From assembly GCA_051453625.1 (NCBI GenBank), contig JBOZIK010000001.1, forward strand, positions 91,407,430-91,471,429: DNA of 64,000 nucleotides, read 5' to 3'. A program made the position numbers and the translations under genes. How positions within the stretch are numbered: position 1 is the first letter of the stretch; every line of letters begins with the position of its first letter. The notes beneath the pieces are model-generated. The model saw only the letters and a program-made list of their open reading frames with translations. It was not told where the DNA came from and ran no database searches. This document shows positions 1-12,466 of this stretch, in pieces. Source of the stretch: Welwitschia mirabilis (Eukaryota > Gnetophyta > Gnetopsida > Welwitschiales).

Positions 1-1084
1 ATCTCCACATTTAAATGTAAAAGTATGAGAAGAGAAAAAGATGGAAGAATGAGAAGAAATTTTGATAGCATGTAACTACATGAAAACGAAATTAGTTTAT
101 AGGACATAAGCGATCTACTCAAAAGTAAAAGATAGATGAAAGATTCGTGATCCCATTGATTAAAAACCATATATGTAATTTTACTCATAACAGCAAGATC
201 CCTTTTCTTTTGAAGAAACTAACACCCCAGGTTCATTATTATCAATGTTAGTTATTATGTTTATTAAGGATGTAAATTTCCACTCAAGGTGTATGACCCT
301 TGTAGAACTAATTGTCCTTAGTTATGAAGAGTCACATTTGTTATGAAGTATCATGATAACATTTTACTCTCATTAAAACGAGGGCAATGAAGGAGTGAAG
401 GGCATGCATGTGAGTGACACAAGTATACTAAGTCCTTAACAGGCTGACTTGATCCCCTAGTGGTCCCACAAACTAGACCTTAAAGGTATTATTACTTGGT
501 TAACCCACTCTCAAGACATCTATTTAACATGGGAAGGTGTCATTTTATTAATAATAAATAAAGCATGATCTTCTTCACTAGTAAAATACCGTGTATTTTT
601 TTTATGTTTATTTTGGTATTGATATTTTTATATCATGAATTCTATTTTTACTAATGAAAATCTATTTAAAAGAGTTCCGATTGTTACAATTCATATTATA
701 TAAAAAAATCCACAAAAGAACAAAAATAATGTTTTTTAAAGCAAAAAGAAAAATATCAGTTCATTAATAAAGAAACCTTAAAAAATAGTACAAACAAGAA
801 CAATGTAAGAAAGTGGAAAGGAAGGTAGTCTATGATCTGAAAGACTAACAACATAGTAGAGGGGATTTACTCCAAATCAAGATTCATCTCCATCGAGGGT
901 CACATGGGAACAAGAACCTTTGGATAAGGGTTAAGAATATTTGGGAGTATCTTTCCTTCTTTTTTATCAGGGAGCAAATAGTCAAGGATAACTAGTCTAC
1001 TATAGTAGTGATTTAGAAAGATGATAATGCATTTTAAGGAATTTGTTAAATGCTTGTTTAAACTCATTACTAGTGATAAAAGGC
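1..1084. other. AT-rich intergenic DNA, nothing recognised
   Basis: No domain, LTR end or RNA gene is recognised. The stretch may be the 3' flank of the decayed minus-strand ORF that follows. The 62-codon open frame reaching 1088 on the minus strand has no family resemblance and sits in low-complexity DNA. Confidence 0.5.
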
Positions 1085-3010
1085 ACACAAATCCTCCTTG
1101 GCCACTATAAGCCTTTCTAGGAAATGATTTAACACTTGTTTCAAATAACCAATCTGAGCATCCTTCTATCCTAGGATTGCAAGTACTGCCTGAGCCTAAG
1201 CTTGTATGTTCTGAAGATATTGATTCTCCAAATGAAGAGAATCCAACTCGGTTTGTAAAAACATCAAGGAAATAATTAAGATTAAGGATAAACTCACTTA
1301 TAAGGAAGTCAAAAAAGAAATGGAATTACCTCCAACAATCAGATACAAACATCTAAAGACTCAAGTTGGCGCATTTTATGATAAGCCATATCAAGGACTG
1401 CCTCAAGTTCATTAGTAAAGAGCTTAAATCCCTAATGAATAGTATTTCAAGTGTTGTCCATAAGGTAATGTAAAGAAATAATTCTTGGCTTGGTTCATTG
1501 AAAATCTTCCTTGAAATTACAACCTTTTTTTTATCTCAAAATATGAAAGCATTATCTCAAACTGAATGCTTAGTGGTCTATTTCACTATCATGCTTTTCA
1601 ACTATTCTTCTTGATTGATCTGAGCAAGCAATACCTGAATCTTCAGTACTAAATCAAAGACCATGCAAGACAAAGTTCTATTCACATAAAAAGTCAAGAG
1701 TGTAGGTGGTGCGATTGAAGTAATAAGAGGATGTAAAGCGGCAAAGAGAATAGAAGGCCAAACTTTAAGGGGTGCAATAAAACCTTGAGGACCAAAGGAA
1801 GGAGTTGCAGAAAAATTAGCAACCTGCACAAAGGATTTGACAACAATCACCTCCTTAGTGTTACCTCTCTTGACTTTAATTAGCATAGGAATTTCTAAGC
1901 CAAACAAGAAGGAGAAACTAGTGAGTTCACTTATTTTAGCCCTTAAGTGAAGGTTGTTGTATTTATCCAAACTAAGCTTTTCCTTTTCATGAGTAGGGAT
2001 AGGGATCAGTGAGGGGAGCTTAGATGCATTTTAAAACCAAAATAGTGTGAAATCACTTGCCAATAAAATTACACTAGTAGAAAAGAAAGAAAAAAATACA
2101 AAATAAATCATACCATTACCAAAAATTTGTGCTTTTTTGTAATCAAGAGAGCACTATATTCCTCCTCATCGTCATCCACGAGGATTGGAACATAAGAAGG
2201 AGTGAATAAAGGAAGGAATTTTCCCTTCCTCTGTGACCAAGAAATTCTAGAATAAGACTCCTCTTATGTATCAATTTGTAAAAGCAACATATTAGCAACC
2301 AAAGCCTAACCTCAAATCATGAAATTAGAGATATAAGAAAATAGATACCTTATCTAAAAATACTACATTAGTGGAAGAATAAGCAAGGTCCCCTTCCTCA
2401 TTAGAATAACAAGTGGCCTCACAGGGATTGATGTGAGGAAAATAGGTTAGAGGCATGATGACACCAGAAGGAAGGTAAGTCTTCTTAATAGTCAGAAAAC
2501 ATTGACCATTGCGAAAGGTAAAATATAACAAGATAAGAATACCTTTACAAGTTAAAAGTCCACTATCCAAATTATGTCGCATTCTATCAAGCTAACAGAT
2601 AGGTTCAAAATAAATGATATAACTCTAATCGAAAGAGACCTTTCTATCTCAAGCTACAAATAGGAGGTGAATATCATAGAAGATCTAAAGACCGTTAATG
2701 GAAAAAGTTCTCATAAGCAATTAAAATTCCAAGAGCACCATAATATCAAACTAAAGTAGTTTCTAAAGGTATTTCATAATACCCATGGTAATAAAGTTTC
2801 CTATGCACAAAATCAAAGAAAGAAATCTTAAAAAAATTTAGGGATTATAACTCATAAGTGGAAAATTTCATAGGTATGAGAGTTCCACTAGATAAACTGA
2901 AGGTATCCTTAATGGATTAAAAGATAATAGGTACTAATCAAAGTTTCGAATGATGGAAAGTATGAGCTTTGCTATCATAGGAGTTATAAATTAAATCTAA
3001 AATTAAGTAA
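1085..3010 (-). pseudogene. Decayed multi-exon gene or element ORF, unknown function
   Basis: Read on the minus strand, several blocks make coherent protein in one direction. About 2990-2600 holds a block with stops at probable Gln/Arg/Trp codons. 2582-2355 is open and reads through ...SNEEGDLAYSSTNVVFLDK to a possible donor (AAG|GTATCT near 2350). About 2275-2115 includes FLPLFTPSYVPILVDDDEEE. About 2030-1602 is a 122-codon frame preceded in frame by PSLIPIPTHEKEKLSLDKY. About 1265-1085 is a heptad-like segment (ELDSLHLENQYLQNIQA) likely to form a coiled coil. The intervals between blocks are AT-rich with GT/AG-like ends, so introns are plausible. The layout resembles plant element-encoded ORFs (N-terminal globular region, acidic linker, C-terminal coiled coil), but I do not recognise the family. 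Interruptions fit C-to-T decay. It could equally be a host-gene pseudogene. Confidence 0.45.
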
Positions 3011-3489
3011 AAATTCTAAAGAAAAAAAATGAAAATATGAAGAAGAGAAGGTCGAAAATGTTATTTTAGATTTTAGATTTTATTTTATCTAGTTGATGCA
3101 TTTATCTCTTTGGTCTCTTAGCTATATAATGTTATTTATTATCATGAAGATGTTGTCATCTTTTATGACCCTTTAATGAAAAACGGGTTTTCATTTTTTC
3201 ATTAAAAAATATAATTAGTTAAAAAAAATCATGATAGCACTTTGAAGTTCTATTCAATTCATGAAACTATGAACTTTAGACCTACTTTTCCCATGTTCAT
3301 TTAGCAAATTTTATCATAGTAGTATGATTAATAAGAAGAAATAAGAATAAATGTAGAGTTAAATGAGAATAATAAGATATAATTCTTACTTGAGTATCAT
3401 ATAACTAGAGAATAAAATCAGAGGGATTAAAAAGTAAAAGAACTGATTGAGTTAACTAAATTACTAAAGTGATAACCTTCATAAATTTC
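3011..3489. other. AT-rich DNA left of LTR element H
   Basis: A stretch with no recognised gene, lying between the decayed ORF and the 5' LTR of element H. Nothing further is visible. Confidence 0.4.
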
Positions 3490-3796
3490 TAAGTATTTGT
3501 GTTATGTAATGCCAACATTCCAAATACAGTTAGATTCATTACTAAATTCAAAGGATGAACTTGTGTAAGATACATGAATGAACCATGTATCTACAAAAAT
3601 TCTAATGAGAGATTATCTCAGCTATTTAAGGAATATGATTATGAGACTATGTATAAATACAATTGAATGCTAATAGAATACACAGCCTTACTAATGTGGG
3701 TTCAACCACTCTACTTATTTTAATCATGGAGTATGATGTTTGGATAGTTTGCTTCTTATTCATTTCTCATTTCTTGTTAAACTCTTAAATCTTTCA
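3490..3796 (+). repeat. 5' LTR of element H
   Basis: It matches 5545-5850 along its whole length, including shared blocks such as GGATGAAC and CTCTACTTATTTTAAT. It ends in CA at 3796, two bases before the PBS. A TATA-like TATAAATAC lies near 3651 and could be the promoter. Confidence 0.8.
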
Positions 3797-3798
3797 AT

Positions 3799-3811
3799 TG
3801 GTATCAAAGCC
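3799..3811 (+). promoter_or_regulatory. Primer-binding site of element H (tRNA-iMet type)
   Basis: TGGTATCAAAGCC is one change from the plant consensus TGGTATCAGAGCC, complementary to the 3' end of initiator tRNA-Met. It lies two bases after the LTR end. Confidence 0.85.
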
Positions 3812-5534
3812 AACATGTTTTGGCTTTATTACTAGATCTTAAATCATTTTACAAAGGTCTCATGTGTTTTTTTTTTTTAATTTACATGAAGAAGTACCAT
3901 TACTTTTATGATAAGTATACTAAATATGATTATCACATATCTTTTATTGAGATTTACAATCTTCACCATTCATAATAAGATGTTCGGTTTCCTCTATATA
4001 AATTGCCTCTAATAATTGTTGGAGCCACTAGTCTAATTCTACTACTTATAATCTACTTCTATTTCATATGTAAAACTACACACTCATCCATATTCAACAT
4101 AGATTTAAAAAGGTAGTTGTTGTTGTGAAATAATCTAGAAAATCCAATGGAATTTCCCTATTAGGTCTTAGCAAAGTTAATGAAATTATTTTCAATTCCT
4201 ATCTTGACTAATACCTTTAGCTCTTTCTTCAAAGGACACTCCGCAACAGCATCAAAAATGCTATGAAGTGCCTATAGATTGGTAGTAGATACAAGAGCTT
4301 TTCTACCTTTAGTTCACATGCACGATCTCTCTCTTGGATAAAGTACAAAAATCTAGTAAATATTCTTAGAGTATACAATAAAGCCTCATAGAGAATTCTT
4401 ATTCTTAAATTCATAGAAAATATGTTATTGGATTAGTGGATCTTTTCTATCTTGAGGAAACATTAAAAATTCTTGTGCTAGAAAACTAGATGCTTGATTG
4501 ATATAGATATCTCGAAGATGCTCATGTACATTCATAAATATTTTTGGCCTTTTGCACTATATATAAATATCAAACTAGAGAATATTATACTAGACATTTA
4601 GAACTCAATGATAATAATGGATGATGCAACCCTTTACTAGTGCACTTCATCATGTCACAACCAATCTATTTGTAGATTTTCATGGATTCTATCCGTTCTT
4701 CCCTACTTGGTAAATGTTATTAAATCCTTCTAAATGATAATTATAGACTAAAGTAAAATCTCTATCATCAAGAAGTATGAATAAGCCTTTAATAACTCAT
4801 TACCTACTTGCATAAAATACTAATGGTAAGATATTCTTAAGATCCATTTATTTTTTTACTATTACTCATCTTAGTCTATTTGTTTAGATAAAGAACCTTA
4901 AGAATTCTATCTCAAGGTAATAACTCATCTTTCTAAAATGAATTATGTATTATTCCCCAAATGAAAAAATATCTTAATCTACCATTTAGTAAGGCCCTTA
5001 TAAAATTATCTTGTAGTTTATCTTAATTTTTAAAAAGATGTCTTGAAATAAAAGAAAGCACCTAATCTCTTATTTTTAGTTGTAGATTTATTCTTCAAAA
5101 TTATGAGGCATGGATTTCTTAACCTCAAGATAAACAAGACTTGAGCAAATTATAAATAAGATAAAAGACATAACCTCAAAACTACAACAATAACATGAAC
5201 TAATACATAGACATATTATAAAGTTATTCATATAGCTGAAAGTGGTGAATTCTACTCTTAAGAAGATGTCCTTGAGAAACTTTGATCTTAATGGAAAATA
5301 AAGATGAGGATTATTATGAAGACAATTTGAGTCTTTACATACCATGTGATAAGATCCAAGGGGAGCTAGCATGATGATTCCATAAATAAAAAAGAAAGGA
5401 GATTTCCACTAAGAAGCAAGAAAACTTCAAGACTAGATTGATTAATATTGCTACATGATTTTTTAAAATGCATGACATGTAATTGAATAGTGCATCCATT
5501 AAGGGGGTGCATTAGATAACAATTATAATGTTAT
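3812..5534 (+). other. Internal region of element H, possible captured coding sequence
   Basis: No retroviral domain is found. About 4215-4500 on the plus strand reads as plausible protein if a few stops are taken as decayed Gln/Arg codons (for example LVVDTRAFLPLVHMHDLSLG). I do not recognise it. It may be degraded gag or a captured host fragment. The minus-strand open frames at 4229-4414 and 5088-5372 look like chance frames. Confidence 0.35.
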
Positions 5535-5544
5535 TATTAAGGGG

Positions 5545-5850
5545 TGATTACTAAGAATGTAATTCCAACATTCCAATATAGTCAGATTCATTATTAAACT
5601 AAGAGGATGAACCTGTGTAAGTTACATGGATGAACCATGTATTTATGAGATTTTAATAAGAGGTTATCTTAGCTATTTAGGAAATATGATCATGATATTC
5701 TCTATATAAATACATTTAAATGCTAATGATATGCATAGCCTTACTTGTATGGGAATCAATCACTCTACTTATTTTAATTATGGAGTTTGATGTTTGGATA
5801 GTTTGCTTCCTATTCATTACTTATTTTTCGTAATGCTCTTAAATCTTTTA
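5545..5850 (+). repeat. 3' LTR of element H
   Basis: It begins with TG after the ATTAAGGGG purine tract and ends TA, probably a decayed CA. It is the paired copy of 3490-3796. Confidence 0.8.
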
Positions 5851-6650
5851 GTTCATAGTAAAAGGTTTTGAAATTATTACATACTTCCCTCCTTAAGCTT
5901 GTTGTTTATCCTTAAACTATAATTCTTCCATGGAAACATCTTGTGATTGGGTTTACTTAGGTTTAAATTTCTCATCCTTATCATGTTTTCTCTATTGTAG
6001 AAAATGTTGGCAAATTGGTACTATACAATTTTGAACTATGAGCTAGGGACGAAGTTGAGAATTTTGTGGCCTTTCTTGTTATATAACCATGGCCTCATTT
6101 CTACTAGTATTTGGAGATTTTTAGTTCATCTTCATATAATATTTAGTCTACTTGTATGCTTCCTGTAGAGACTTCGGTTCTAGAGGATAGATAAGATTTT
6201 GTAGTCAAGGTGGAAAAGTGATAATAATATTATTAGCAAACTCCTTCGAATCCTACTATATTTGGAACTGTACTAATTTTTGAAATTCCTTTCAATGTTC
6301 ATCAAAAATTTTCCTTCCTAGTCTTAAACATTTGAACTACATCCTTCCATCCTTGATAAAGTAATTAGGAATAAAATCTATTTTGAATTCCTCTATGAAC
6401 TTTATTCATTTAATCTAATCACTTCTTATTGTGCTAGGACAACTCCACTAAGCTATAGCATCTCTGGCAAGAAACATTATTATATATTTACTACACAAAT
6501 TATTATCAACTTTCTTTAACTTGAAATGAGTCTTGATATGCTATAATCATTCTAGTGCCTTTTTACAGGATTTTGGAGAACCATCATACATGCAAATTTG
6601 AACCTTATTTATGTATTTCTACTTATTATGGTCTTCTATAATGGTTTAAT
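5851..6650 (-). pseudogene. Chromovirus-like Ty3/gypsy gag remnant
   Basis: The minus-strand translation, allowing stops and shifts, resembles the gag capsid region of Del/Tekay-type chromoviruses. The order is MFLARDA, then FIEEFKIDFIPNYF, then FDEH.KEFQKLVQFQ. This follows the family pattern of a short helical block, an F..F...YFP segment and a ..F..L..FAP-like segment. The downstream part is rich in Gln and charged residues, as in gag tails, and no zinc knuckle is visible. Every block has in-frame stops, so it is dead. A phrase at 5851-5870 (GTTCATAGTAAAAGGTTTT) recurs near 9996, suggesting both belong to one older element or a duplication. The subfamily is tentative. Confidence 0.5.
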
Positions 6651-7110
6651 TTTTAAGCGAGTTATGAATATGATACTATTGTGCGTAGTAATTAACTTTT
6701 TCTACCACTTATTATTTACAGAATTGAAATATTTCTTTTTTAGACTTTGCATTCTTTTCATTTTATGCTTGAGGAAATTACTAGACTTGTAACTAAAGCT
6801 CTTACATTGACTATTCCCAAGCTTATCATTCATTATGTTCTATAAATCCTTGAAAGTTACATAATTAGCTTTAGATAATTATTTGAAATCTCTAATCTAT
6901 TGCTCTAGAGCATTGATGTAAGTACTTATATAATCCTTCATAATTCATCAATGTATGCATTATCAAGAGATTATCTCTTCTTTATCACTATAATGAGCCC
7001 ACCTTTTATAGGCTAAACAACTTAGCTAATTGAATAGGTTTTTAGAGGTTAAACTATCTAACTACTTTAAGTTTAGTTTTTAACATATGATTAATATTAT
7101 AATTTTTATA
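6651..7110. other. AT-rich DNA between gag remnant and satellite
   Basis: No convincing feature. The 64-codon plus-strand frame at 6598-6792 is hydrophobic low-complexity sequence and probably chance. This could be leader or LTR of the element whose gag lies to the left. Confidence 0.4.
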
Positions 7111-9420
7111 CATTTTAAGTTTTATTAATAAAATATTTATTGTATTTACTATTAGTAGGTCCCATCCTAATGATATTATCATGATCTTAGCAGTGCAGCA
7201 TCCATTTGAAATTATGATTAACTATTTATCTTCATGAATCTACTAGGTTAGCTTTGCATTACTTTTTGATCATCTAGGGTTTCTATGTTAGTAGTGTAAA
7301 TCCCTCTTAGAATTTTGGTTAATTACTTGCCATTGTGAATTACTTATGTTAACTTTGCATTACTCTATGATCACTAGAACTATCATGTCAATAGTTTAGT
7401 ATTCATTTGAATATCTGGTCACCTATTTATCCTCCTAAACTAATTATTTCATCTTTACATTACCTTATAACCATGTAGAACTACCATATTAGTAGTATAA
7501 TGCCCATATAAAATTTTGATTGACTATTCGTCCCCTTGAATTACTTATGTTAGCTTTGCATCATTATGTGATCATCTAGAATTAACATGTTTGTAGTTTA
7601 GTGCTCACTTGCGATTCTAGTGATTATTTAACTTCATAGACTACTTATAGTGGCTTTATATTATTTGATGATTATATAGGACTATTTTTTTAGAAATGTG
7701 TCATCCATTTTTAATTATGATTGAGCATTTACCTTTATAGCCCACTAGTTTTAGTACTCTAATCTTTTAGAATTAGTAGGGCCCATCATGTTAGTAGTAG
7801 GACATTCCCTTATCTTTTTTATTAAATCTTTGGATTTTCAAACTATTGATGTTAGCACTGTAACATTATAGAATCAATAGGACCTATCATATCTCATTAT
7901 CTTTTTGGTTGATTCTCTAATTTTGTAGACTTTTAATGTTATCACTATGACATTTTAGAATTAGTAGGGCCTACTATGTTAGTAGTTTGATGCTCCCTTA
8001 AAATTCTTGATAATTATTTCACCTCATGAACTACTCATCTTATATTTTCATTAGTCTATGATATTTAGGGCTTTCATGTTAAAAATGTAGTGCCTCATTG
8101 AAATTCTAGTTGACTATTTTGACTTCTAGATTACTTATGTTAACTTTTCATCATTTTTAATTATCTAGTTTTCACATTAGTAGTTTGAAACTCTCTTGAA
8201 ATTTTGGTTGAGCCTTTGGATTCATATGATACTTATGTTGGCTTTGCATCATTTGATAATCATATAGAATTATTTGTTAGCAATGTAGCACCTCCTTGTA
8301 AATTTTATTAATAATTTATCTTAATAAGCTACCAATATAAGAATTATAACCTTCTAAGATTTACAAGATCTTTCATGTTAGTAGTGTAGCATTTCCTTAT
8401 CTTTTTGGTTAATCTTTTAATTTCTTATACTGCTAATGTCAGCTCTATAACATTCTAAGATTAGTAGGGCCTCCCATGTTAATAGTGTAATGCTCCCTTA
8501 TCTTTTTTATTAATCCTTTCTTTTTATATATTTTCAATGTTAGTACTATATCATTTTAAGATTAGTAGGATCTGATACTTTCTTATCTTTCTAGTTGATT
8601 TTTTGGCTTTAAAAACTAGTGATATCATTACTATATCATTCTAGAATCCATATGGTTTATCATGTCAATAGTGTAGGGTTTCCTTATATTTCTAATTGAT
8701 CTTTTAACTTTACAAACTATATATTTTAATAGTGTAATAATTTAGGATCAGTATGGCCTTCTAGATTAACATTATAATGTTCTCTTATAATTTTGGTTAA
8801 TCCTTATGCTTCATGAATTTCTAATGTCAACATTGTGTTAATTTATAATTAATAGGACTTACTGTGTTAGTAGTATAGTACTTCCTTATCTTTTTAGTTG
8901 ATATTTTGGCTTTCTAAACAATCAATATTAGCACTATAACATTTTAAAATAAATAGGGCCTATCATGTCAATAGTGAAATGTTCCTTTACCTTTTTAATT
9001 AATCCTTTGGCTTTGCAAGCCATTAATATTTGATATTATATCATTATAGGATTAGTAGGTCCTTCCATATAAGTAGTGTAGCATCCCTTTATCTTTTGGT
9101 TGATCTTTTGGCTTCGAAAGCTACTAATTTCAAAACTATATCACTCTAAAATTCATAAGATTCATGTTAGCATTATAAAATACCCTTATATTTTGATTAA
9201 TCCTTTGGCTTCATAAATTATCGACACTAGTAGTGTAATATTCTAGGATCAATAAGACCTTCTGGGTTAATAGTATGATTCCCTCTTATAATTTGGATTG
9301 ATCCTTTTGCTTCATAACTACTGATGTTAGCATTATGAAAATCTCAAATAAATAGAGCTTATCATATCATTAATGTATCATTCCCTTATCTTTCTAGCTT
9401 TTCTTTGGAGTTAAGTTGGA
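7110..9420. repeat. Degenerate tandem satellite, unit about 100 bp, about 23 units
   Basis: A phrase close to GTTAGTAGTGTAGTGC recurs in register near 7187, 7289, 7390, 7489, 7590, 7690, 7790, 7895, 7979, 8079, 8174, 8277, 8377, 8479, 8575, 8664, 8765, 8866, 8968, 9070, 9166, 9268 and 9370. That is 22 steps averaging about 99 bp. Two unit types can be told apart. One carries TTATGTTAGCTTTGCATCA and prevails in the left half. The other carries CCTTATCTTTTTGGTTGAT and ATTAGTAGGGCCT and prevails from about 8377, with an isolated patch near 7790-7990. There is no ORF. The units have diverged by substitutions and small indels, so the array looks old. Confidence 0.9.
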
Positions 9421-10740
9421 TCCCATATGATGCATCTCTTATATTTGTCCACACTCAGTTTTCTCATCTCCTATGTAGGAATAGGATAAGGAAGTCTTAA
9501 GTTATTACATATCTATATTTTATGGATCACTTTACTGTGATATTAATTGTGAAATTCCAATATTCTTTTATGATATTAAGATCAAAAAAATTTAATAATA
9601 AAATGGAAATATCATTTAATAATAAAAAACTTAAGGATAATCACATCTTTATTAAACAAGAATAAACATAATGGATCAAAAGAACTCTAAAATGAGACTC
9701 ATAACTTCATTAGTATAAAATGCAAGCTCTTGGTATAATGATTCACCTAGATCATACTTCCTTCAAGTTCTAATCTATGGAACCATTAGGTAATTATTCT
9801 AGCTTATCAAGGATCCAATATGCTCCTATGTAAATCACATGTATGCCCTTCGCTTTTCCAAACACCTCATTTAACATTAACAAAACAATGTAACTATTCA
9901 AAGTGATTCTTCCATAAGGATCATATTCCTTGGATATTTATTATCTTGTTTAACTATTTCTTAATAAATTAAAACATGTATAGGAAATCATGGTAGTTCA
10001 TAGTAAAAGGTTTTAAGATCATCACACTATAGGTCCATCACAAATATGAAATGAAGATTTCATCAAAGGAATAATCCTAGCCTACATATATCAAATTAGA
10101 CATCCAAATTTCTCATTACTAAAATAGGGTAGTAGATATGAATTCTAAATGTATCCATGTATTATTTCTAGGCTAGAATAAATCATAAGGATGGTGGTAT
10201 GGAAGATATATATTTGTGGCTTAATTATGCTCATAAAGATATGAATATTTATGTCTTCATATACTATATAATCATCTTCCATGGAAACTAATACTTTTCT
10301 TGCTTATAATTTCCTAAGATTGGTATAAATAATGCATTCTTATATCATTCATCTAATTATCATGAAAATAATTATTATAGATATATATCATTCCCCTAGT
10401 AGTTCGTGATGGTATGAATATCTCCAACCTATACAATCTCCTCATAAAAATGGATGTCTTCTATAGAGTATCTCATTTCTATAGTATGAACATACAATTA
10501 AGGTATTTATTATTTTGAATGCTTATCTTCCTCATTTGATATGCTTTTTATTTTTTGTTTTTCCTTTTCTTCTTTTTTTCAATGTAGTTATATTTGACAT
10601 TAAGTTTTTTATCTCATATAATGTGTACATTTCCCATGAAAATAAAGACTTTTGATATATAGTATGTGTCTTCTTCATAGAATTGAGATAATAAAGGTCC
10701 TTCCCATATGAAGATGCTTTTATTTTATTTTCTTCTTATC
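9421..10740. other. AT-rich DNA right of the satellite, nothing firm
   Basis: It contains a second copy, near 9996, of the phrase found at 5851. A loose recurrence of CATGG-type phrases near CTTC tracts (about 10271, 10440, 10630) may be another very degenerate repeat. No coding remnant is recognised. Confidence 0.35.
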
Positions 10741-10743
<3 letters not shown>

Positions 10744-10792
<49 letters not shown>

Positions 10793-11546
10793 NNNNNNNN
10801 NNNNNNNNNNNNNNNNNNNNNNNNNNNNNNNNNNNNNNNNNNNNNNNNNNNNNNNNNNNNNNNNNNNNNNNNNNNNNNNNNNNNNNNNNNNNNNNNNNNN
10901 NNNNNNNNNNNNNNNNNNNNNNNNNNNNNNNNNNNNNNNNNNNNNNNNNNNNNNNNNNNNNNNNNNNNNNNNNNNNNNNNNNNNNNNNNNNNNNNNNNNN
11001 NNNNNNNNNNNNNNNNNNNNNNNNNNNNNNNNNNNNNNNNNNNNNNNNNNNNNNNNNNNNNNNNNNNNNNNNNNNNNNNNNNNNNNNNNNNNNNNNNNNN
11101 NNNNNNNNNNNNNNNNNNNNNNNNNNNNNNNNNNNNNNNNNNNNNNNNNNNNNNNNNNNNNNNNNNNNNNNNNNNNNNNNNNNNNNNNNNNNNNNNNNNN
11201 NNNNNNNNNNNNNNNNNNNNNNNNNNNNNNNNNNNNNNNNNNNNNNNNNNNNNNNNNNNNNNNNNNNNNNNNNNNNNNNNNNNNNNNNNNNNNNNNNNNN
11301 NNNNNNNNNNNNNNNNNNNNNNNNNNNNNNNNNNNNNNNNNNNNNNNNNNNNNNNNNNNNNNNNNNNNNNNNNNNNNNNNNNNNNNNNNNNNNNNNNNNN
11401 NNNNNNNNNNNNNNNNNNNNNNNNNNNNNNNNNNNNNNNNNNNNNNNNNNNNNNNNNNNNNNNNNNNNNNNNNNNNNNNNNNNNNNNNNNNNNNNNNNNN
11501 NNNNNNNNNNNNNNNNNNNNNNNNNNNNNNNNNNNNNNNNNNNNNN

Positions 11547-11622
<76 letters not shown>
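10744..11622. repeat. TC/GA microsatellite enclosing a 754-base assembly gap
   Basis: A pure (TC)n run reaches the gap from the left and continues right of it to about 11622 with one TTTC interruption. Gap positions are 10793-11546. The Leu-Ser and Arg-Glu frames across it on both strands are microsatellite translations, not genes. Confidence 0.95.
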
Positions 11623-11626
<4 letters not shown>

Positions 11627-11639
11627 TTTAATCTTTCTT

Positions 11640-12466
11640 TACATATTTTTTTTATTTCTTTTCAATCATAGCATGGAGTCCTTTATATGAAGGTTTTTGT
11701 ATGCATAAATGTATCTTCCTCATAGTATAAATAGATAATTAGGAGGTCTACATATGTGATTCTTTTCATTGAAATGAATATATATCATAGAGATCTTCTA
11801 TACCTATAGTATTTATCTTTCTTATTCAAACATTACTTGGATTCTTTTTCATTTTTATTTTTTTCCTTTTTTCCCTTTTTTAATATCGTATAGAAGTATT
11901 TATTTATATATTTTAATTACAAAAAATTTTGCATCTATGTGTAGGAATTATTTGAATATTTTCAATATCATAATCACTTTAAAGTATATCTAGAATGTCA
12001 AATATAGTATGTAATGCAAAATCTAAAATATTTTTTTAAGAATTACTTTTATCAAAATAGTTACCAATTAAATAAGTAGTGGGACTTGTTTAAATAATAG
12101 ATGTCTTACATAATGAATGAGTTCATTTTTGTACTCATCATAATTCTAAATTTTAACTAAAAATAAACTAGAGAAATTGAAATAGTTAAAACTTCATATC
12201 TTAAATGACATTAATTTTAAGTTTATTTAACGTATTCTTCTTTCTTTGTCTTCTTTTTATTTGTTTTACCCCCTTAATTACATAGCCTATAATTTTAGGT
12301 TGAAGAAATGGCCTAAGGAATAGATTCATAAAATAGTTTAAGTATTTTACAATGAACCTTAAAATAATAGTCACCCCTAAGGCTTAAAATCTTAATAGAC
12401 CCTCAAAAATGCTTCTAATAATTAAGAATATCCAAGCCACTTAGACATGAGTTTATAAAAACTTTT
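11640..12466. other. AT-rich DNA, probably 3' part of element E
   Basis: It lies just downstream (minus strand) of the Athila-like protease. I could not find RT, RNase H or integrase motifs in it, nor a clear copy of the sequence at 31754 that would identify the second LTR of E. Confidence 0.35.

Larger units (their letters stand above)
3490..5850 (+). mobile_element. Element H: small non-autonomous LTR retrotransposon
   Basis: Two direct repeats of about 307 bp (about 3490-3796 and 5545-5850) enclose about 1.75 kb. The first is followed at once by TGGTATCAAAGCC, matching the initiator-Met primer-binding site used by copia elements. The second is preceded by the purine tract ATTAAGGGG. This order sets the plus orientation. 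The internal region is far too short for gag-pol, and no RT, integrase or RNase H motif is visible, so transposition would have needed proteins in trans. The left edge is uncertain by about 10 bp because the first LTR bases differ between copies. No clean target-site duplication is seen. Confidence 0.8.

Noticed and set aside
10708-11631. Leu-Ser and Arg-Glu open frames on both strands
   Set aside because: Translations of a TC microsatellite and a run of N.
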